Positions 1 to 9,029 of a stretch of 37,775 nt of DNA are shown here, piece after piece (position 1 is the first letter of the stretch; every line of letters begins with the position of its first letter). The DNA is taken from the NCBI GenBank assembly GCA_913057825.1, contig CAJXOW010000032.1:1-37775 (forward strand), in the 5' to 3' direction. The stretch is from an uncultured Balneolaceae bacterium (lineage in GTDB: Bacteria > Bacteroidota > Rhodothermia > Balneolales > Balneolaceae). A model generated the notes under the pieces. The model was not told the origin of the DNA and did no database searches. It saw only the letters and a list, made by a program, of their open reading frames with translations. The translations under genes were made by a program, and so were the position numbers.

Positions 1-1265
1 CGATACTGGGCGAGGTCGAGTTTCATGGTGCCTGCCAGATCTTTCATCGACTTAACCTGTGCAGATCCACCGACACGGGAAACAGAAGTACCGACATCAA
101 TAGCCGGACGGACGCCCGAGTTGAACAAGTCAACATCCAGGAATATCTGTCCGTCGGTAATAGAAATTACGTTCGTGGGAATATATGCGGAAACGTCGCC
201 GGCCTGGGTTTCAACAATAGGCAAGGCCGTCATAGAACCGCCTCCTTCCAGTTTGGGACGAAGTTCTTCCGGCACGTTATTCATTTGCTCGGCTACCTCA
301 TCGGCATCAATAATTTTGGCAGCTCGCTCAAGCAAACGACTGTGCAGGTAGAATATATCTCCCGGATAAGCTTCACGGCCCGGCGGACGTCGAAGCAGCA
401 GGGAAACTTCACGATATGCTACAGCCTGTTTGGACAGGTCATCAAATATTACCAGCGCATCGCGACCCGTATCACGGAAATATTCTCCGATGGCTGCACC
501 GGCAAATGGCGCAATATAACGTATCGGGGCCGTCACACTGGCCGGAGCCGAAATAATGGTCGTGTAATCCATTGCCCCGTTGTCCTCAAGTGTTTTTCGT
601 ACCTGCGCAACCGTGGATCCCTTTTGTCCCACCGCTACATACACACAATGCATGGGACTATCAGTCTCCTGGGTCTCTTTCTGGTTAATGATCGTATCAA
701 CCGCGATCGAGGTTTTACCTGTTTGACGGTCACCAATAATAAGCTCTCGCTGTCCCCGGCCGATCGGTATCAGGGCATCGATCGCCTTAATTCCGGTCTG
801 CACCGGTTGTTCAACCGGCTCCCGGTAAATCACGCCCGGTGCTTTTCGGTCAAGCGGCATCCGGGTTTTTTCGCCCGTAATAGCACCCTTGCCATCCACG
901 GGACGTCCGAGTGGATCCAACACCCGTCCAAGGACTTTTTCATTAACATTGATGGAAGCAACGGTCTGGGTCCGTTTTACCGTATGGCCTTCTTCCACGG
1001 CGCTATCGGAACCAAACAAAATAATACCAACATTGTCTTCTTCCAGGTTAAGAACCATACCTCGAACCGGCTCCCCGTCTTCGTCAATCGAATCGGGGAA
1101 TTCAACCAGTTCACTCGCCTGGACTTTTGACAGTCCGTATACACGAGCGATGCCGTCCCCCACTTCCAGGACGGTACCTACATCATAGACATCAGCTTCC
1201 TCTTCAAATCCTGAAAGTTGCTTCCGTAAAATCGCCGAAACTTCGTCGGGTCTAACTTGACTCAT
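1..1265 (-). CDS. atpA: ATP synthase F1 subunit alpha, 3'-truncated by window edge
   Basis: This is the catalytic-core alpha subunit of F1Fo ATP synthase, a nucleotide-binding but non-catalytic subunit of the alpha3beta3 hexamer on the cytoplasmic face of the inner membrane. About 421 N-terminal residues are present; the usual length is just over 500, so the C-terminal helical domain lies outside the window. The N-terminal beta-barrel domain starts [17 protein letters not shown], and the Walker A motif GDRQTGKT falls near residues 178-185. The ATG at 1263-1265 is the only good start. It follows atpH by about 54 bp and belongs to the minus-strand atp operon. Family identity is clear from the motif and from gene order. 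Confidence 0.97.
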   Translation of the reverse strand, partial: MSQVRPDEVSAILRKQLSGFEEEADVYDVGTVLEVGDGIARVYGLSKVQASELVEFPDSIDEDGEPVRGMVLNLEEDNVGIILFGSDSAVEEGHTVKRTQTVASINVNEKVLGRVLDPLGRPVDGKGAITGEKTRMPLDRKAPGVIYREPVEQPVQTGIKAIDALIPIGRGQRELIIGDRQTGKTSIAVDTIINQKETQETDSPMHCVYVAVGQKGSTVAQVRKTLEDNGAMDYTTIISAPASVTAPIRYIAPFAGAAIGEYFRDTGRDALVIFDDLSKQAVAYREVSLLLRRPPGREAYPGDIFYLHSRLLERAAKIIDADEVAEQMNNVPEELRPKLEGGGSMTALPIVETQAGDVSAYIPTNVISITDGQIFLDVDLFNSGVRPAIDVGTSVSRVGGSAQVKSMKDLAGTMKLDLAQY

Positions 1266-1319
1266 TATATGCGTTTCTTCTTTTACTAATACAGTTTAAA
1301 ATTATTCGGTAATGACCTG

Positions 1320-1865
1320 TCATACCGCAGTTTGGAGGAACCGTTCCTCCAACTTATCCAGTTTATGTCGGATGGTACCATCAATGACCGTATCCTCAAT
1401 GCGAACAGCGAGCCCTCCTTTAAGCGACTCGTCTATATGATAGTGTGGTTGTATGGTTTTTCCCGTATGGGATTCCAGGGCTTCCACCAGCTCTTCCTTC
1501 TGCTTGTCGGACAACTCAAAGGCCATATATATTTGTACCGGTTGGATGCCGGCAAACTTATTGTATTCATCGATATAGGCCCCGGCAATCTGGTCCAGCA
1601 GCGCCTCCCGATCTTTTCGAATCATAAGATCCATGAAAAGATAGGTAGACTGATGGATATGTTCCTTGAATACCTTCTCCAACACCTCCTCCTTGTCCGA
1701 TTTTTTAACAATCGGACTCCGGAGGAAAAGCACCAGTTCGCGGGAGTCCTCCAACGTGTTACGAATGAACTTCACATCCTCCAAGGTTTCCTCAACCAGG
1801 TCTTGCTCCCTGGCTACCTGGAGTAATGCGGAAGAATATCTGCGTGCAGCCTTGGTAATATGCAT
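1320..1865 (-). CDS. atpH: ATP synthase F1 subunit delta
   Basis: The delta subunit (OSCP homologue) joins the peripheral stalk to the top of F1. The protein is 181 aa, normal for the family. It has the N-terminal helical domain (residues about 1-105, beginning ITKAARRYSSALLQVA) and the C-terminal part with the GGLAVRIEDTVIDGTIRHKLDKL signature near residues 150-172, which is the most conserved stretch of the family. It lies 8 bp downstream of atpF and is followed by atpA, the usual b-delta-alpha order. No oddities are seen. Confidence 0.96.
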   Translation of the reverse strand: MHITKAARRYSSALLQVAREQDLVEETLEDVKFIRNTLEDSRELVLFLRSPIVKKSDKEEVLEKVFKEHIHQSTYLFMDLMIRKDREALLDQIAGAYIDEYNKFAGIQPVQIYMAFELSDKQKEELVEALESHTGKTIQPHYHIDESLKGGLAVRIEDTVIDGTIRHKLDKLEERFLQTAV

Positions 1866-1873
1866 TGATGGAA

Positions 1874-2386
1874 TCAGTTATTGGATAGATTGCGGATATA
1901 ATCATCCACCAGTTTTGTATTTTTTTCCTCATCCAGCTCAGCATCAATGATGCGGGAAGCAGACTGAATCGCCAGTTCGGCTACTTCGTCCCGAAGCTCG
2001 TTCAAAGCCTGTTGCTTTTCCTGCTCGATCGTATCACGAGCACGTTCCAGCATCTTGTCGGCTTCCTCCTTGGCCTGCTCGATTCGTTCCTTGCGAAGCA
2101 TTTCCGCTTCCTCGATCGCTTCCTTCCGAATCTGCTGAGCCTTCTGTTCTGCTTCTTTCAGGGCCTCCTCATTTTCCCTGGAGATCTTCTCCGCCCGTTT
2201 CATCGCCTTTTCGGCGGCCTCCAGCGACTCCTTGATATTCTGCTCACGCTTTTCAAGGGCATTCGTAATGGGGCCCCAGGCGAACTTCCACAGTAAACCA
2301 AGGAAAATCAGAAAGGTGATTAAAATCCAGATGGCCAGTCCGAAGTCAATACTTAACAGACCGCCACCTGCCAGTAGAACAGTCAT
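1874..2386 (-). CDS. atpF: ATP synthase Fo subunit b
   Basis: This is the peripheral-stalk subunit b, anchored in the inner membrane and reaching up to the delta subunit. At 170 aa it has one N-terminal membrane helix (residues about 12-36, rich in I, L and F), followed by a long, highly charged K/E/R/Q coiled coil from about residue 45 to 150. A short C-terminal segment probably contacts delta. Only one b gene is present, so there is no split b/b' pair in this operon. The gene lies between atpE (29 bp upstream) and atpH (8 bp downstream). Confidence 0.96.
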   Translation of the reverse strand: MTVLLAGGGLLSIDFGLAIWILITFLIFLGLLWKFAWGPITNALEKREQNIKESLEAAEKAMKRAEKISRENEEALKEAEQKAQQIRKEAIEEAEMLRKERIEQAKEEADKMLERARDTIEQEKQQALNELRDEVAELAIQSASRIIDAELDEEKNTKLVDDYIRNLSNN

Positions 2387-2415
2387 AACAGGTTATCTTT
2401 TTAAGGGATGTAGAG

Positions 2416-2634
2416 TTATTTGAATGCCAAAATAGCGCAAACAGCTTCACCGAAGAGAGCAACACCCTCGATAAGTGCAGCGGAAATAATCATGGAAGTA
2501 CGAATGTCGTTGGCCGCTTCCGGCTGACGAGCACTTCCTTCCATAGCACTTTTACCGATAAGGCCGATACCTACTCCGGCTCCGATTGCGGTGATGCCAG
2601 CTCCAAGTCCTGCTGCTAAGTATGCAAATTCCAT
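2416..2634 (-). CDS. atpE: ATP synthase Fo subunit c
   Basis: This is the c-ring proteolipid of the ATP synthase rotor. The 72-residue protein has two membrane helices joined by the polar loop ARQPEA (residues 35-40). The ion-binding carboxylate is Glu56 in ALIEGVALF. The helix-1 position that is Gln in Na+-type rings is Ile here (GAGVGIG), and the ES/T motif after the glutamate is absent, so proton coupling is the likelier reading. A second acidic residue, Glu63 (LFGEAVC), lies two helical turns further along helix 2. The gene sits between atpB and atpF in the standard order. Confidence 0.97.
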   Translation of the reverse strand: MEFAYLAAGLGAGITAIGAGVGIGLIGKSAMEGSARQPEAANDIRTSMIISAALIEGVALFGEAVCAILAFK

Positions 2635-2740
2635 GTCGTATCTATCTGTTTTGGATTATTAGTTATTTACGTTTTATGAAGTAATAAATCTTTACTGATC
2701 TGCGTCTGCTCAAAAACCGAGTAAAATTTCACGTTCCTAA

Positions 2741-3790
2741 TTAAGCTCCTGCATATTCCACTTCTTCATGCTCCTCATGTTCTTCCATAGCCATTCCTAT
2801 AAACAAAGCGGAAAGCATGACAAATATATAAGCTTGCAGCAGAGCTACAAATGCTTTAATCACATAAATGAAGACCGCAAATGCAATCCACAATACGGAG
2901 GATCCATATGCGACGGCCGGACCAAACATTTCAGCGAACACAAAAATCAATCCTATAATACTGAATATCAAGATCTTGCCGGACAGCATGTTTGCAAACA
3001 AACGAACGGCGAGGGCAAACGGCTTGGTAAACAACCCGATAAACTCAATAGGCATCATAATCACCCGCACCCAGGACGGCACGCCCGGGAACCAGAAAAC
3101 CTCTTTCCAGTGCTCCTTTGAAGCGTTTACCTGCGTTATGATGAAAGTTAACAGAGCCAGAGAAGCCGTTACGGTAACATCTGCCGTAGATGAGGTACCC
3201 CAGGGCAATAGCCCAAGGAGATTCATGAACGTAATCGTGAAAAAGGCCGTCGCAAGATAAGGAAGAAACTTCTTATAATGCTTGTCCGGTATATTTTCCC
3301 GGCAGACCTCGTCCCGCACAAATATAAAGGAGGCTTCGAACATATTCTGGAAAACTCCTTTCGGTTCCTTCTCTTTGCCTACTCCCTTGCGGTATCGATT
3401 GGCCAGGGGAATGAAAATCAGCATCGTTATCAAAGCACTGAACCAGAAAAACAAGAGGTGAGTTGAGATCGACAAATCGAGCGTTATGTGTCCACCATCG
3501 GCAGGTACCACCTGGTGATCCTTGGTTGTAAACGTTTCACTTGCAGTGGCTGCAGTGGTTGAGCCGTAAACGTAAAGCTGACTGTCATACAAGAAAATAC
3601 GCGGTAACTCTACCTCCCCGAACGGCAGCGGAGATAAGTCCCACTTATAGTGATTTTGGACCTTGCTAAGTATGTCAACTCTGTTTTCATCCTCCTTTTC
3701 TGCTGCTGACTCGCTAGCATTGGTTAAGGAAATTCCTGTGGTTAAAATCAGCAGTGTTAACAGTAGCCTCCTGAGAAAGGGTCTCATCAA
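2741..3790 (-). CDS. atpB: ATP synthase Fo subunit a
   Basis: Subunit a forms the two proton half-channels next to the c-ring. The 349-aa protein is longer than the enterobacterial form because it begins with a cleavable-looking signal peptide (residues about 1-25, MMRPFLRRLLLTLLILTTG) and a roughly 90-residue extracytoplasmic region; extended N-termini of this kind are common in the Bacteroidota group. The helix carrying the essential arginine reads ALAVRLFANMLSGK near residue 263. The C-terminus is rich in acidic residues and histidine (MEEHEEHEEVEYAGA). It is followed by atpE about 106 bp downstream and preceded by the AtpI-like gene at a spacing of only 2 bp. Confidence 0.96.
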   Translation of the reverse strand: MMRPFLRRLLLTLLILTTGISLTNASESAAEKEDENRVDILSKVQNHYKWDLSPLPFGEVELPRIFLYDSQLYVYGSTTAATASETFTTKDHQVVPADGGHITLDLSISTHLLFFWFSALITMLIFIPLANRYRKGVGKEKEPKGVFQNMFEASFIFVRDEVCRENIPDKHYKKFLPYLATAFFTITFMNLLGLLPWGTSSTADVTVTASLALLTFIITQVNASKEHWKEVFWFPGVPSWVRVIMMPIEFIGLFTKPFALAVRLFANMLSGKILIFSIIGLIFVFAEMFGPAVAYGSSVLWIAFAVFIYVIKAFVALLQAYIFVMLSALFIGMAMEEHEEHEEVEYAGA

Positions 3791-3792
3791 CT

Positions 3793-4182
3793 TTACGTAT
3801 CCGGTTTTGACGCTTTTTTATTTAAAAAGTAGATTTCGATTACAGAAAAAAGAATATAAGAAATAAATAGACTCACTGTAAAGCTGACTTTGTGGATTTC
3901 TGTAAAACCCAGCAAAGCCACAAAAGCCAGTCCCAGAGCCAAAAGTCGTATGCCCATACTGCCAAATACGACTTTCAATAAATCGTTCAACGACGCGCTA
4001 AAATATTTATCTATATAGTAAAATCCAACCGCTGCATTCAGAAAAGTTATAACCAGGGCCAAAAGGAATGCGAACATAATGCTGAAACCGTACCAGTGAT
4101 ACAACGGATAAGCCCCTACCAGAAGCATTCCGACGGCTGCCATAATCGTAATTCTATTATAAGATTTTAACTCTTCACTCAT
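3793..4182 (-). CDS. AtpI-like four-helix membrane protein of the atp operon
   Basis: This is a 129-aa integral membrane protein with four predicted helices (residues about 10-30, 33-54, 71-93 and 98-118) and a charged C-terminus (NKKASKPDT). It occupies the atpI position between atpZ and atpB. AtpI proteins are thought to help c-ring assembly or Mg2+ handling, but sequence resemblance here is only general, so the name rests on position and topology. The frame is open further upstream, but the ATG at 4180-4182 is preferred because it overlaps the atpZ stop in an ATGAGTGA junction, a typical translational coupling, and it removes a non-hydrophobic 27-residue leader. Confidence 0.75.
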   Translation of the reverse strand: MSEELKSYNRITIMAAVGMLLVGAYPLYHWYGFSIMFAFLLALVITFLNAAVGFYYIDKYFSASLNDLLKVVFGSMGIRLLALGLAFVALLGFTEIHKVSFTVSLFISYILFSVIEIYFLNKKASKPDT

Positions 4183-4417
4183 CAGACTCTTTTTTCTTGT
4201 GCGAATTTTTGTTGGCACGCAAAGCGATTTTGTAAATGACACTGAAAACGGCCAGGAATCCAATCACCATTGCCACCAGGAAGCCCCAGGGCTGGGTCCC
4301 AAAATAATAGTCAACCAGATACCCCCCCGCAAGTGGAACGAGCATGGAGGAGGTTATCTCAGCCCCCAGCGACAGGTATTGCTTGTAATTGTTATTGTTT
4401 GGTTTATGGGGAAGCAT
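4175..4417 (-). CDS. atpZ: AtpZ/AtpI family protein
   Basis: This is a small (80 aa) two-helix membrane protein of the AtpZ family (F0F1-ATPase subunit, putative Ca2+/Mg2+ transporter). The helices fall near residues 20-40 and 44-66, with the family-like segment LVPLAGGYLVDYYFGTQPWG between them and a positively charged tail (RANKNSHKKKESDE). It is the first gene of the atp block, and its stop overlaps the start of the next gene by 8 nt. The function in this organism is inferred from family and position only. Confidence 0.8.
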   Translation of the reverse strand: MLPHKPNNNNYKQYLSLGAEITSSMLVPLAGGYLVDYYFGTQPWGFLVAMVIGFLAVFSVIYKIALRANKNSHKKKESDE

Positions 4418-4437
4418 TATAAATCAATAAAGTCGCA

Positions 4438-4926
4438 TTAATCGGCGGACTCGCCGGCTTTTTTCTTTTGGGCCGCCTCCGCCTCCTTGCTGGCTGTTTG
4501 CTTCTTGCCTGCTGATTTAGCTTGATTGTCCGTCGACAATTTATCCTCCAGGCTTTCCTTGCTCATATGCAGGCTGCCGTCGAATTGTGCTCCTTCTTCG
4601 ACCAGCAGCGTCTTGGTAAAGACATTGCCTTCTATAACGGCTGATTTCCGGATGACTACTTTGTCGGATATTTTCAATTCTCCTTCCACGTTACCGGCGA
4701 TATCGGCAAATTTACCACGTATATTTCCATCCACCTTGCCCGAAGAAGTCACAATTGCCTTGCCTTTGGTAACCAAATCGCCTTCCAGGGTTCCGGCAAT
4801 CCGGATATCATCTTCGACAAACACTTCTCCTTTCACCTTGGCCCCTTCGCTGAGCATGTTTACCGAAGGGGTTTTGCCGGCGCTTCGTTTCTTTCCTGCA
4901 TTCTTTTTCTTGTTATTATCAAACAT
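4438..4926 (-). CDS. Bactofilin family polymer-forming cytoskeletal protein
   Basis: Bactofilins form nucleotide-independent beta-helical filaments at the membrane and often localise cell-wall enzymes. The 162-aa protein has a Lys-rich N-terminus (residues about 1-20), a central right-handed beta-helix domain (about 25-125) with regularly spaced turns such as EGDLVTKGKAIVTSSGKVDGN, and a Lys/Ala/Glu-rich disordered tail. It starts 5 bp after the M23 peptidase stop, so the two are probably co-transcribed. This bactofilin-M23 pairing is well known. The atp genes follow on the same strand 20 bp later. Confidence 0.92.
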   Translation of the reverse strand: MFDNNKKKNAGKKRSAGKTPSVNMLSEGAKVKGEVFVEDDIRIAGTLEGDLVTKGKAIVTSSGKVDGNIRGKFADIAGNVEGELKISDKVVIRKSAVIEGNVFTKTLLVEEGAQFDGSLHMSKESLEDKLSTDNQAKSAGKKQTASKEAEAAQKKKAGESAD

Positions 4927-4931
4927 GTTGT

Positions 4932-5840
4932 TTATCCGTTATTGATTAAAAATTGTGCAGGATCCAGGGGGATACCCTTTCTCCAGAGTTCAAAGTGCAG
5001 ATGCGGACCACTGCTTAAAACGCCCACATCACCCACTTTACCGATGAGCTCTCCTTTCCGAACAAGATCCCCCTCTTCGTATATCAGGCTGAGACAATGT
5101 TTATAGACACTCATATACCCGTTTCCGTGTTCAATTCGAATAACATATCCATACTTGGGAGTCCAGGACGAGCTTATAACGGTACCGTCGGCTATCGCCA
5201 CGACGGGGGCGCCCGATGTGGTAGCGATATCCACCCCGAAGTGACCGCTTTCGCGGACAACACCGCGCGTCAATGTTCCCTCAACGGGAAAGGGAACCGG
5301 AAAATCAGGCATGCGATTCACTTCCTTGGACTGAATCAAATCTTCCTGGTTAATCAGATCCTTTGGTTTTATCGGCGTATAAAACAGGTCCATCTGCACG
5401 GAAGCAGAGGGGCGACGTTTAGTTCGATCGTTCATGGCAGCTACCGGCTGCTCACCGGATACCCGGAAGGTCGTATCTCGTTCCTGCAGCATCACCTTCT
5501 TCATTTCCTGGAGTTGCTGTTCCCTCATTTCAAGGGTGTCTTCCAGGGCTTGCACCTGTTTGGATATCTCAATAACCTCCTCACGAACATCCGGGCGGGC
5601 TCCCGGCACCACAATCGACTGTAAGGGAGTGAAAGCCACCAGGCCGAGCACAACCCCAACCAGCAATACGACGGCGCCGTAGATCATACGTTTCAGATGA
5701 ACCGGCCGTATTCGAAACGAGGTTGACGTCTCTTCCGAGGTGCGGTCATCGTAAAGTAATACCGTCAACTCGGAGTCGTCATAACCGAACAAGGTTTTCA
5801 GTAACTCAAGTACCGCTTTCAACGTGTTGCCCTTTTTCAT
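4932..5840 (-). CDS. Membrane-anchored M23 family peptidoglycan endopeptidase
   Basis: This is a LytM/M23 zinc metallopeptidase that would cleave peptidoglycan cross-links in the periplasm. At 302 aa, a cytoplasmic N-terminus (about 1-50) is followed by one membrane helix (about 51-73), a coiled coil (about 85-125) and a linker, then the M23 domain in the last 110 residues. The metal ligands are visible as HFGVD (H and D) and the GPHLHFELW motif near the C-terminus, so an active enzyme is likely. The coiled coil followed by LytM is the usual layout of bactofilin partners, and the bactofilin gene lies 5 bp downstream. A weak Bacteroidota-like -7 box lies just upstream. Confidence 0.93.
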   Translation of the reverse strand: MKKGNTLKAVLELLKTLFGYDDSELTVLLYDDRTSEETSTSFRIRPVHLKRMIYGAVVLLVGVVLGLVAFTPLQSIVVPGARPDVREEVIEISKQVQALEDTLEMREQQLQEMKKVMLQERDTTFRVSGEQPVAAMNDRTKRRPSASVQMDLFYTPIKPKDLINQEDLIQSKEVNRMPDFPVPFPVEGTLTRGVVRESGHFGVDIATTSGAPVVAIADGTVISSSWTPKYGYVIRIEHGNGYMSVYKHCLSLIYEEGDLVRKGELIGKVGDVGVLSSGPHLHFELWRKGIPLDPAQFLINNG

Positions 5841-5871
5841 TCATACAGTAAATGCCTATAACAAATAGAAT

Positions 5872-5879
5872 CAAAGTTA
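5872..5879 (-). promoter_or_regulatory. Candidate -7 box (TAACTTTG) upstream of M23/bactofilin/atp
   Basis: On the minus strand the 66-bp gap before the M23 gene contains TAACTTTG, which matches the Bacteroidota primary-sigma -7 consensus TAnnTTTG. No clear TTTG -33 element was found at the expected 19-20 bp upstream. It could serve the M23-bactofilin-atp block, though read-through from the glycosyltransferase is equally possible. This is a short-motif match only. Confidence 0.25.
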
Positions 5880-5906
5880 CTCAATATCCAGCCCCTTTTT
5901 AAATTA

Positions 5907-7205
5907 TTATCCAGCTTCCCGATGATTCAATTTATTAAAGAGGTCCGCCAACTGTTCCGCAAGCTGAACACGATCGAACTGTTCACTCCATCGCCGGTCT
6001 GCTTGCGGCAATGATTCGTTTTTCCAGTCTTTGTACATCGCTAAAAGTGCATCCGTCACCTTCCCGACATCGTCCGGCCGGGCCCGGTAAGAGGCTTTAT
6101 AACGATTTAAAAGCCGTTCTTCCTCTCCCCCGTCGTAGATCAATCCCAATATCGGCTTACCGCTTCCGATATACTCAAAAAGCTTGCCCGATTTTACCTG
6201 TTTATGGCCGGGACCGAAATTTGAGATAAACCAAACAGCATCCGTACGACACAAATTGGCAACCGCCTGCTTATGCGTTAAATATCCGTAATCTTTAACA
6301 AGATCATTCAATTCCAGCCTGGCAATCAACTGGTAATGCTCTTTAGCCAGGCCGCCCTGAAAATGAAGTCGCAACTCCCCCTCAAGGCCGGGCTTTTTTT
6401 GAATAGCTCGTTTCACTGCCTTTAAGAAGGAGTCGGGCTGATTGTGGTGGATAAAAATACCGCTGTACAAAAGGTTTAACCGATCCGGATCGTATTGAAG
6501 GGACGGGGTTCCCGCCTGCTCAAAATCTTCAGGATCAAAGCCGTGCGGCACCACTTTGCAATCCAGTTGACCATTATTCAAACGGCTTTCAAATCGATCC
6601 TTCATATAACGGTCCAACACGGTTATGGTATCCGACGCCCGCACGGTTTCTCGTTCCAACCTGGCCATACGCCGTTTATGCCACCGGGTCGGATATTCAA
6701 TCAACTGGCTCTCAAGCCATTCGTCCCTGAAATCCATGACAACCGGCAAATCGGTGTCCTGTTTCAAACGGGCGGCGATGCAGTGGTTACTATAGGGCGG
6801 AGCCGTGGAAAAAATAAGATCTATATTTTTCTCCTCAATCAAATGACGACCTTTTTCCACAGCCGGTTCGATCCAACCCTTCTTATTATCGGGCAACATT
6901 AATCCATAGCTCATCCTCCGGAGCCACCGCTGCATATTTGAGGGCAGCTTACTCATCATTGACATTATACCACCCCAATTATGAAAGGGAGTTTCCGCAT
7001 CGACCCGCTCTATGGTGGCATCACAGTTATTCAGCTCCACCATCAAACTTTCGTCAAACGAATGATACGCCCCCGGTTTCGGAGCCAATACGACCGGGTG
7101 CCAATTAAACCGCGGCAGATATTTAATAAATTTCAATGGACGCTGCACGCCGCTTCCACCCATTGGAGGAAGGTAGTAAACAATAAATAAGACGTTAGAT
7201 TGCAT
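5907..7205 (-). CDS. Glycosyltransferase family 4-like protein
   Basis: This is a GT-B fold glycosyltransferase, probably acting on a cell-surface glycan at the inner membrane; donor and acceptor are unknown. The N-terminal domain begins NVLFIVYYLPPMGGSGVQRP, typical of the subfamily with a G-rich loop after the first strand. The C-terminal donor-binding half includes LLYSGIFIHHNQPDSFLKAV and the segment SGKLFEYIGSGKPILGLI, the family's glutamate/glycine signature. The start is placed at the ATG at 7203-7205 because an AGGTGGAGG ribosome-binding site lies just upstream; the frame stays open to an ATG at 7229. It lies 66 bp upstream of the M23 gene with no clear terminator between. Confidence 0.88.
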   Translation of the reverse strand: MQSNVLFIVYYLPPMGGSGVQRPLKFIKYLPRFNWHPVVLAPKPGAYHSFDESLMVELNNCDATIERVDAETPFHNWGGIMSMMSKLPSNMQRWLRRMSYGLMLPDNKKGWIEPAVEKGRHLIEEKNIDLIFSTAPPYSNHCIAARLKQDTDLPVVMDFRDEWLESQLIEYPTRWHKRRMARLERETVRASDTITVLDRYMKDRFESRLNNGQLDCKVVPHGFDPEDFEQAGTPSLQYDPDRLNLLYSGIFIHHNQPDSFLKAVKRAIQKKPGLEGELRLHFQGGLAKEHYQLIARLELNDLVKDYGYLTHKQAVANLCRTDAVWFISNFGPGHKQVKSGKLFEYIGSGKPILGLIYDGGEEERLLNRYKASYRARPDDVGKVTDALLAMYKDWKNESLPQADRRWSEQFDRVQLAEQLADLFNKLNHREAG

Positions 7206-7259
7206 GACGCCTCCACCTGCTTCGATCAACGCGATCTGCGATCAACCCTTCACAGGATT

Positions 7260-7290
7260 GTAAAACCGGACCGAGCCTCGACCGTTTTAC
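7260..7290 (-). terminator. Weak hairpin after guaB
   Basis: A bulged inverted repeat, GTAAAACCGG...CCGTTTTAC, lies 24 bp after the guaB stop, between guaB and the glycosyltransferase. It lacks a good U-tract, so it may be an attenuating or processing hairpin rather than a true intrinsic terminator. Confidence 0.3.
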
Positions 7291-7313
7291 ATACATCTTA
7301 ATTGGGAAGATAG

Positions 7314-8792
7314 CTAGGAAACCGAATAGTTCGGTGATTCTTTGGTTATCTGTACCGAATGGGGGTGGCTTTCTTTATAGCTGGCCGGCGAAATCTGGAC
7401 AAACTCTGCCTTTTGCAGTTCCTCAATATTGGGAGCGCCACAATAACCCATGGCCGCCCTTAATCCGCCAACCATCTGATAGGTTACTTCGCTGAGATAC
7501 CCTTTATAAGGAACGCGCCCCTCAATGCCCTCCGGTACCAGTTTTTTGATATCTTCTTCGATATCCTGGAAGTAACGGTCCTTGGAGCCGTCTGACATCG
7601 CCCCGAGGCTTCCCATACCACGATAGGATTTATATTTACGGGATTCGTATATAATAGTTTCGCCCGGGCTTTCTTCCGTACCGGCAAACATAGAACCGGC
7701 CATAATGGCATCAGCGCCCCCCGCAATAGCCTTCGCGATATCCCCCGTTTGTTTAATTCCACCGTCAGCAATCAAGCCAACCCCGGCATCCTGGGTAAAG
7801 TCGGCTACTTCCATTACGGCACTAAGCTGTGGAACTCCCACTCCAGTCACGACTCTAGTCGTACAAATGGATCCCGGTCCGACGCCCACCTTGATCACAT
7901 CCACTCCTGCGTCAACCAGATCCTTGGCCGCCTCTTTGGTGGCGATATTCCCGGCAACGAGATCGAGATCGGGATATTCCTCTTTCACTTCGCCTATCAA
8001 ATCCAACACCTTTTCAGAGTGACCATGCGCCGTGTCAATAGTGACAATATCGACGCCGGCCTCAACCAGGGCTTCAATACGTTCCAGGCTGGTATCGGTT
8101 ATACCAACAGCAGCACCAACCCGCAGTCGACCCATGTCGTCCTTGCAGGCATAGGGAAAATTCATCTTTTTCTCGATATCCTTAAACGTAATCAGGCCGA
8201 CCAACTCGTTTTCCTCATTGACTATCGGAAGTTTTTCCACCTTATATTTTTGGAGGATCTCCTCGGCCTCCTCCAGGGTGGTTCCCTCGGTAGCGGTAAT
8301 TAGATTATCTTTGGTCATAATGGATTCGAGGGCCTTATCCACGTAGTGCTCGAAACGAAGGTCCCGGTTCGTAACAATACCTTCCAATTTGCCTTCTCCG
8401 TCCACAATGGGGATTCCCCCGATTTTATGCTTTCTCATCAGGCTACGCGCTCTCTGAACCGTAGCATCCCGGGAGAGTGTTACCGGATCCACGATCATAC
8501 CGCTTTCACTTCGTTTAACCAGCCGAACGTGCTCGGCCTGGTCTTCGATCGACATATTTTTATGAAGCATGGCAATCCCCCCTTCCCGTGCAAGGGCAAT
8601 GGCCAGTCGATACTCCGACACCGTATCCATTGCGGCACTGATAATAGGGATATTCAACTGAAGAGAGGGGGTCAGCTTAACGCTCGTATCTGCATCCCGG
8701 GGAAGAATGGACGAACGGCTGGGAACCAGCAATACGTCGTCATAGGTTAATCCTTGCCGTGTTACCTGTTTAAAGGGAGAAGAGTTATACAT
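7314..8792 (-). CDS. guaB: IMP dehydrogenase
   Basis: The enzyme oxidises IMP to XMP with NAD+, the committed step of GMP synthesis, in the cytoplasm. The 492-aa length is standard. The N-terminal TIM-barrel part begins [19 protein letters not shown] pair is inserted at about residues 95-205 (signatures [20 protein letters not shown] and [20 protein letters not shown]). The catalytic loop reads [18 protein letters not shown] with the active-site Cys near residue 310. The mobile flap region ([13 protein letters not shown] and onward) is present. The start at 8790-8792 has no evident Shine-Dalgarno, common in this group. It appears monocistronic or leads an operon with the glycosyltransferase. 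Confidence 0.98.
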   Translation of the reverse strand: MYNSSPFKQVTRQGLTYDDVLLVPSRSSILPRDADTSVKLTPSLQLNIPIISAAMDTVSEYRLAIALAREGGIAMLHKNMSIEDQAEHVRLVKRSESGMIVDPVTLSRDATVQRARSLMRKHKIGGIPIVDGEGKLEGIVTNRDLRFEHYVDKALESIMTKDNLITATEGTTLEEAEEILQKYKVEKLPIVNEENELVGLITFKDIEKKMNFPYACKDDMGRLRVGAAVGITDTSLERIEALVEAGVDIVTIDTAHGHSEKVLDLIGEVKEEYPDLDLVAGNIATKEAAKDLVDAGVDVIKVGVGPGSICTTRVVTGVGVPQLSAVMEVADFTQDAGVGLIADGGIKQTGDIAKAIAGGADAIMAGSMFAGTEESPGETIIYESRKYKSYRGMGSLGAMSDGSKDRYFQDIEEDIKKLVPEGIEGRVPYKGYLSEVTYQMVGGLRAAMGYCGAPNIEELQKAEFVQISPASYKESHPHSVQITKESPNYSVS

Positions 8793-8851
8793 TATAGAAT
8801 AAACTTTTCGATTGCAGTTCGTCGGACTGCTTAGTTCTCGATTTATTCCAA

Positions 8852-8859
8852 CAAATATA
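8852..8859 (-). promoter_or_regulatory. Candidate guaB -7 promoter box (TATATTTG)
   Basis: Sixty bases upstream of guaB, the minus strand carries TATATTTG, which fits the TAnnTTTG -7 consensus of Bacteroidota primary sigma factor. The T-rich stretch before it is typical, but no exact -33 TTTG was seen. The resulting leader would be about 50 nt, with no recognised riboswitch. Confidence 0.35.
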
Positions 8860-9029
8860 AAAAATTAGCAGGATTTTTGCTTATATATTCGTTGAATTTC
8901 TTTAAAAGGAACCGAACAGTGTTTAAAAACCCGGCACCACACCGTGCTTTCAGGTGCAATATTCCTCAAGGTTTTGCTTTTGAATTTTTCTACTAACGCA
9001 GTCCCCGTCAAATTGTTACCCACCTATCT
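8860..9029. other. Non-coding spacer upstream of guaB
   Basis: Between the guaB promoter region and the structured repeat there is about 170 bp with no supported gene. It contains a small GCACC...GGTGC inverted repeat (8934-8957) and an AT-rich stretch. A GGAACC hexamer next to GTTTAAAAACCCGG (8918-8933) faintly resembles the arm of the nearby repeat family and could be a decayed remnant. That is speculative. Confidence 0.3.

Noticed and set aside
285..1130. A 281-codon ORF on the plus strand opposite atpA
   Set aside because: It is antisense to a strongly conserved gene and its product resembles no family; it is a shadow of atpA codon structure. The same holds for other long antisense ORFs, such as those opposite guaB, rnr and the symporter.
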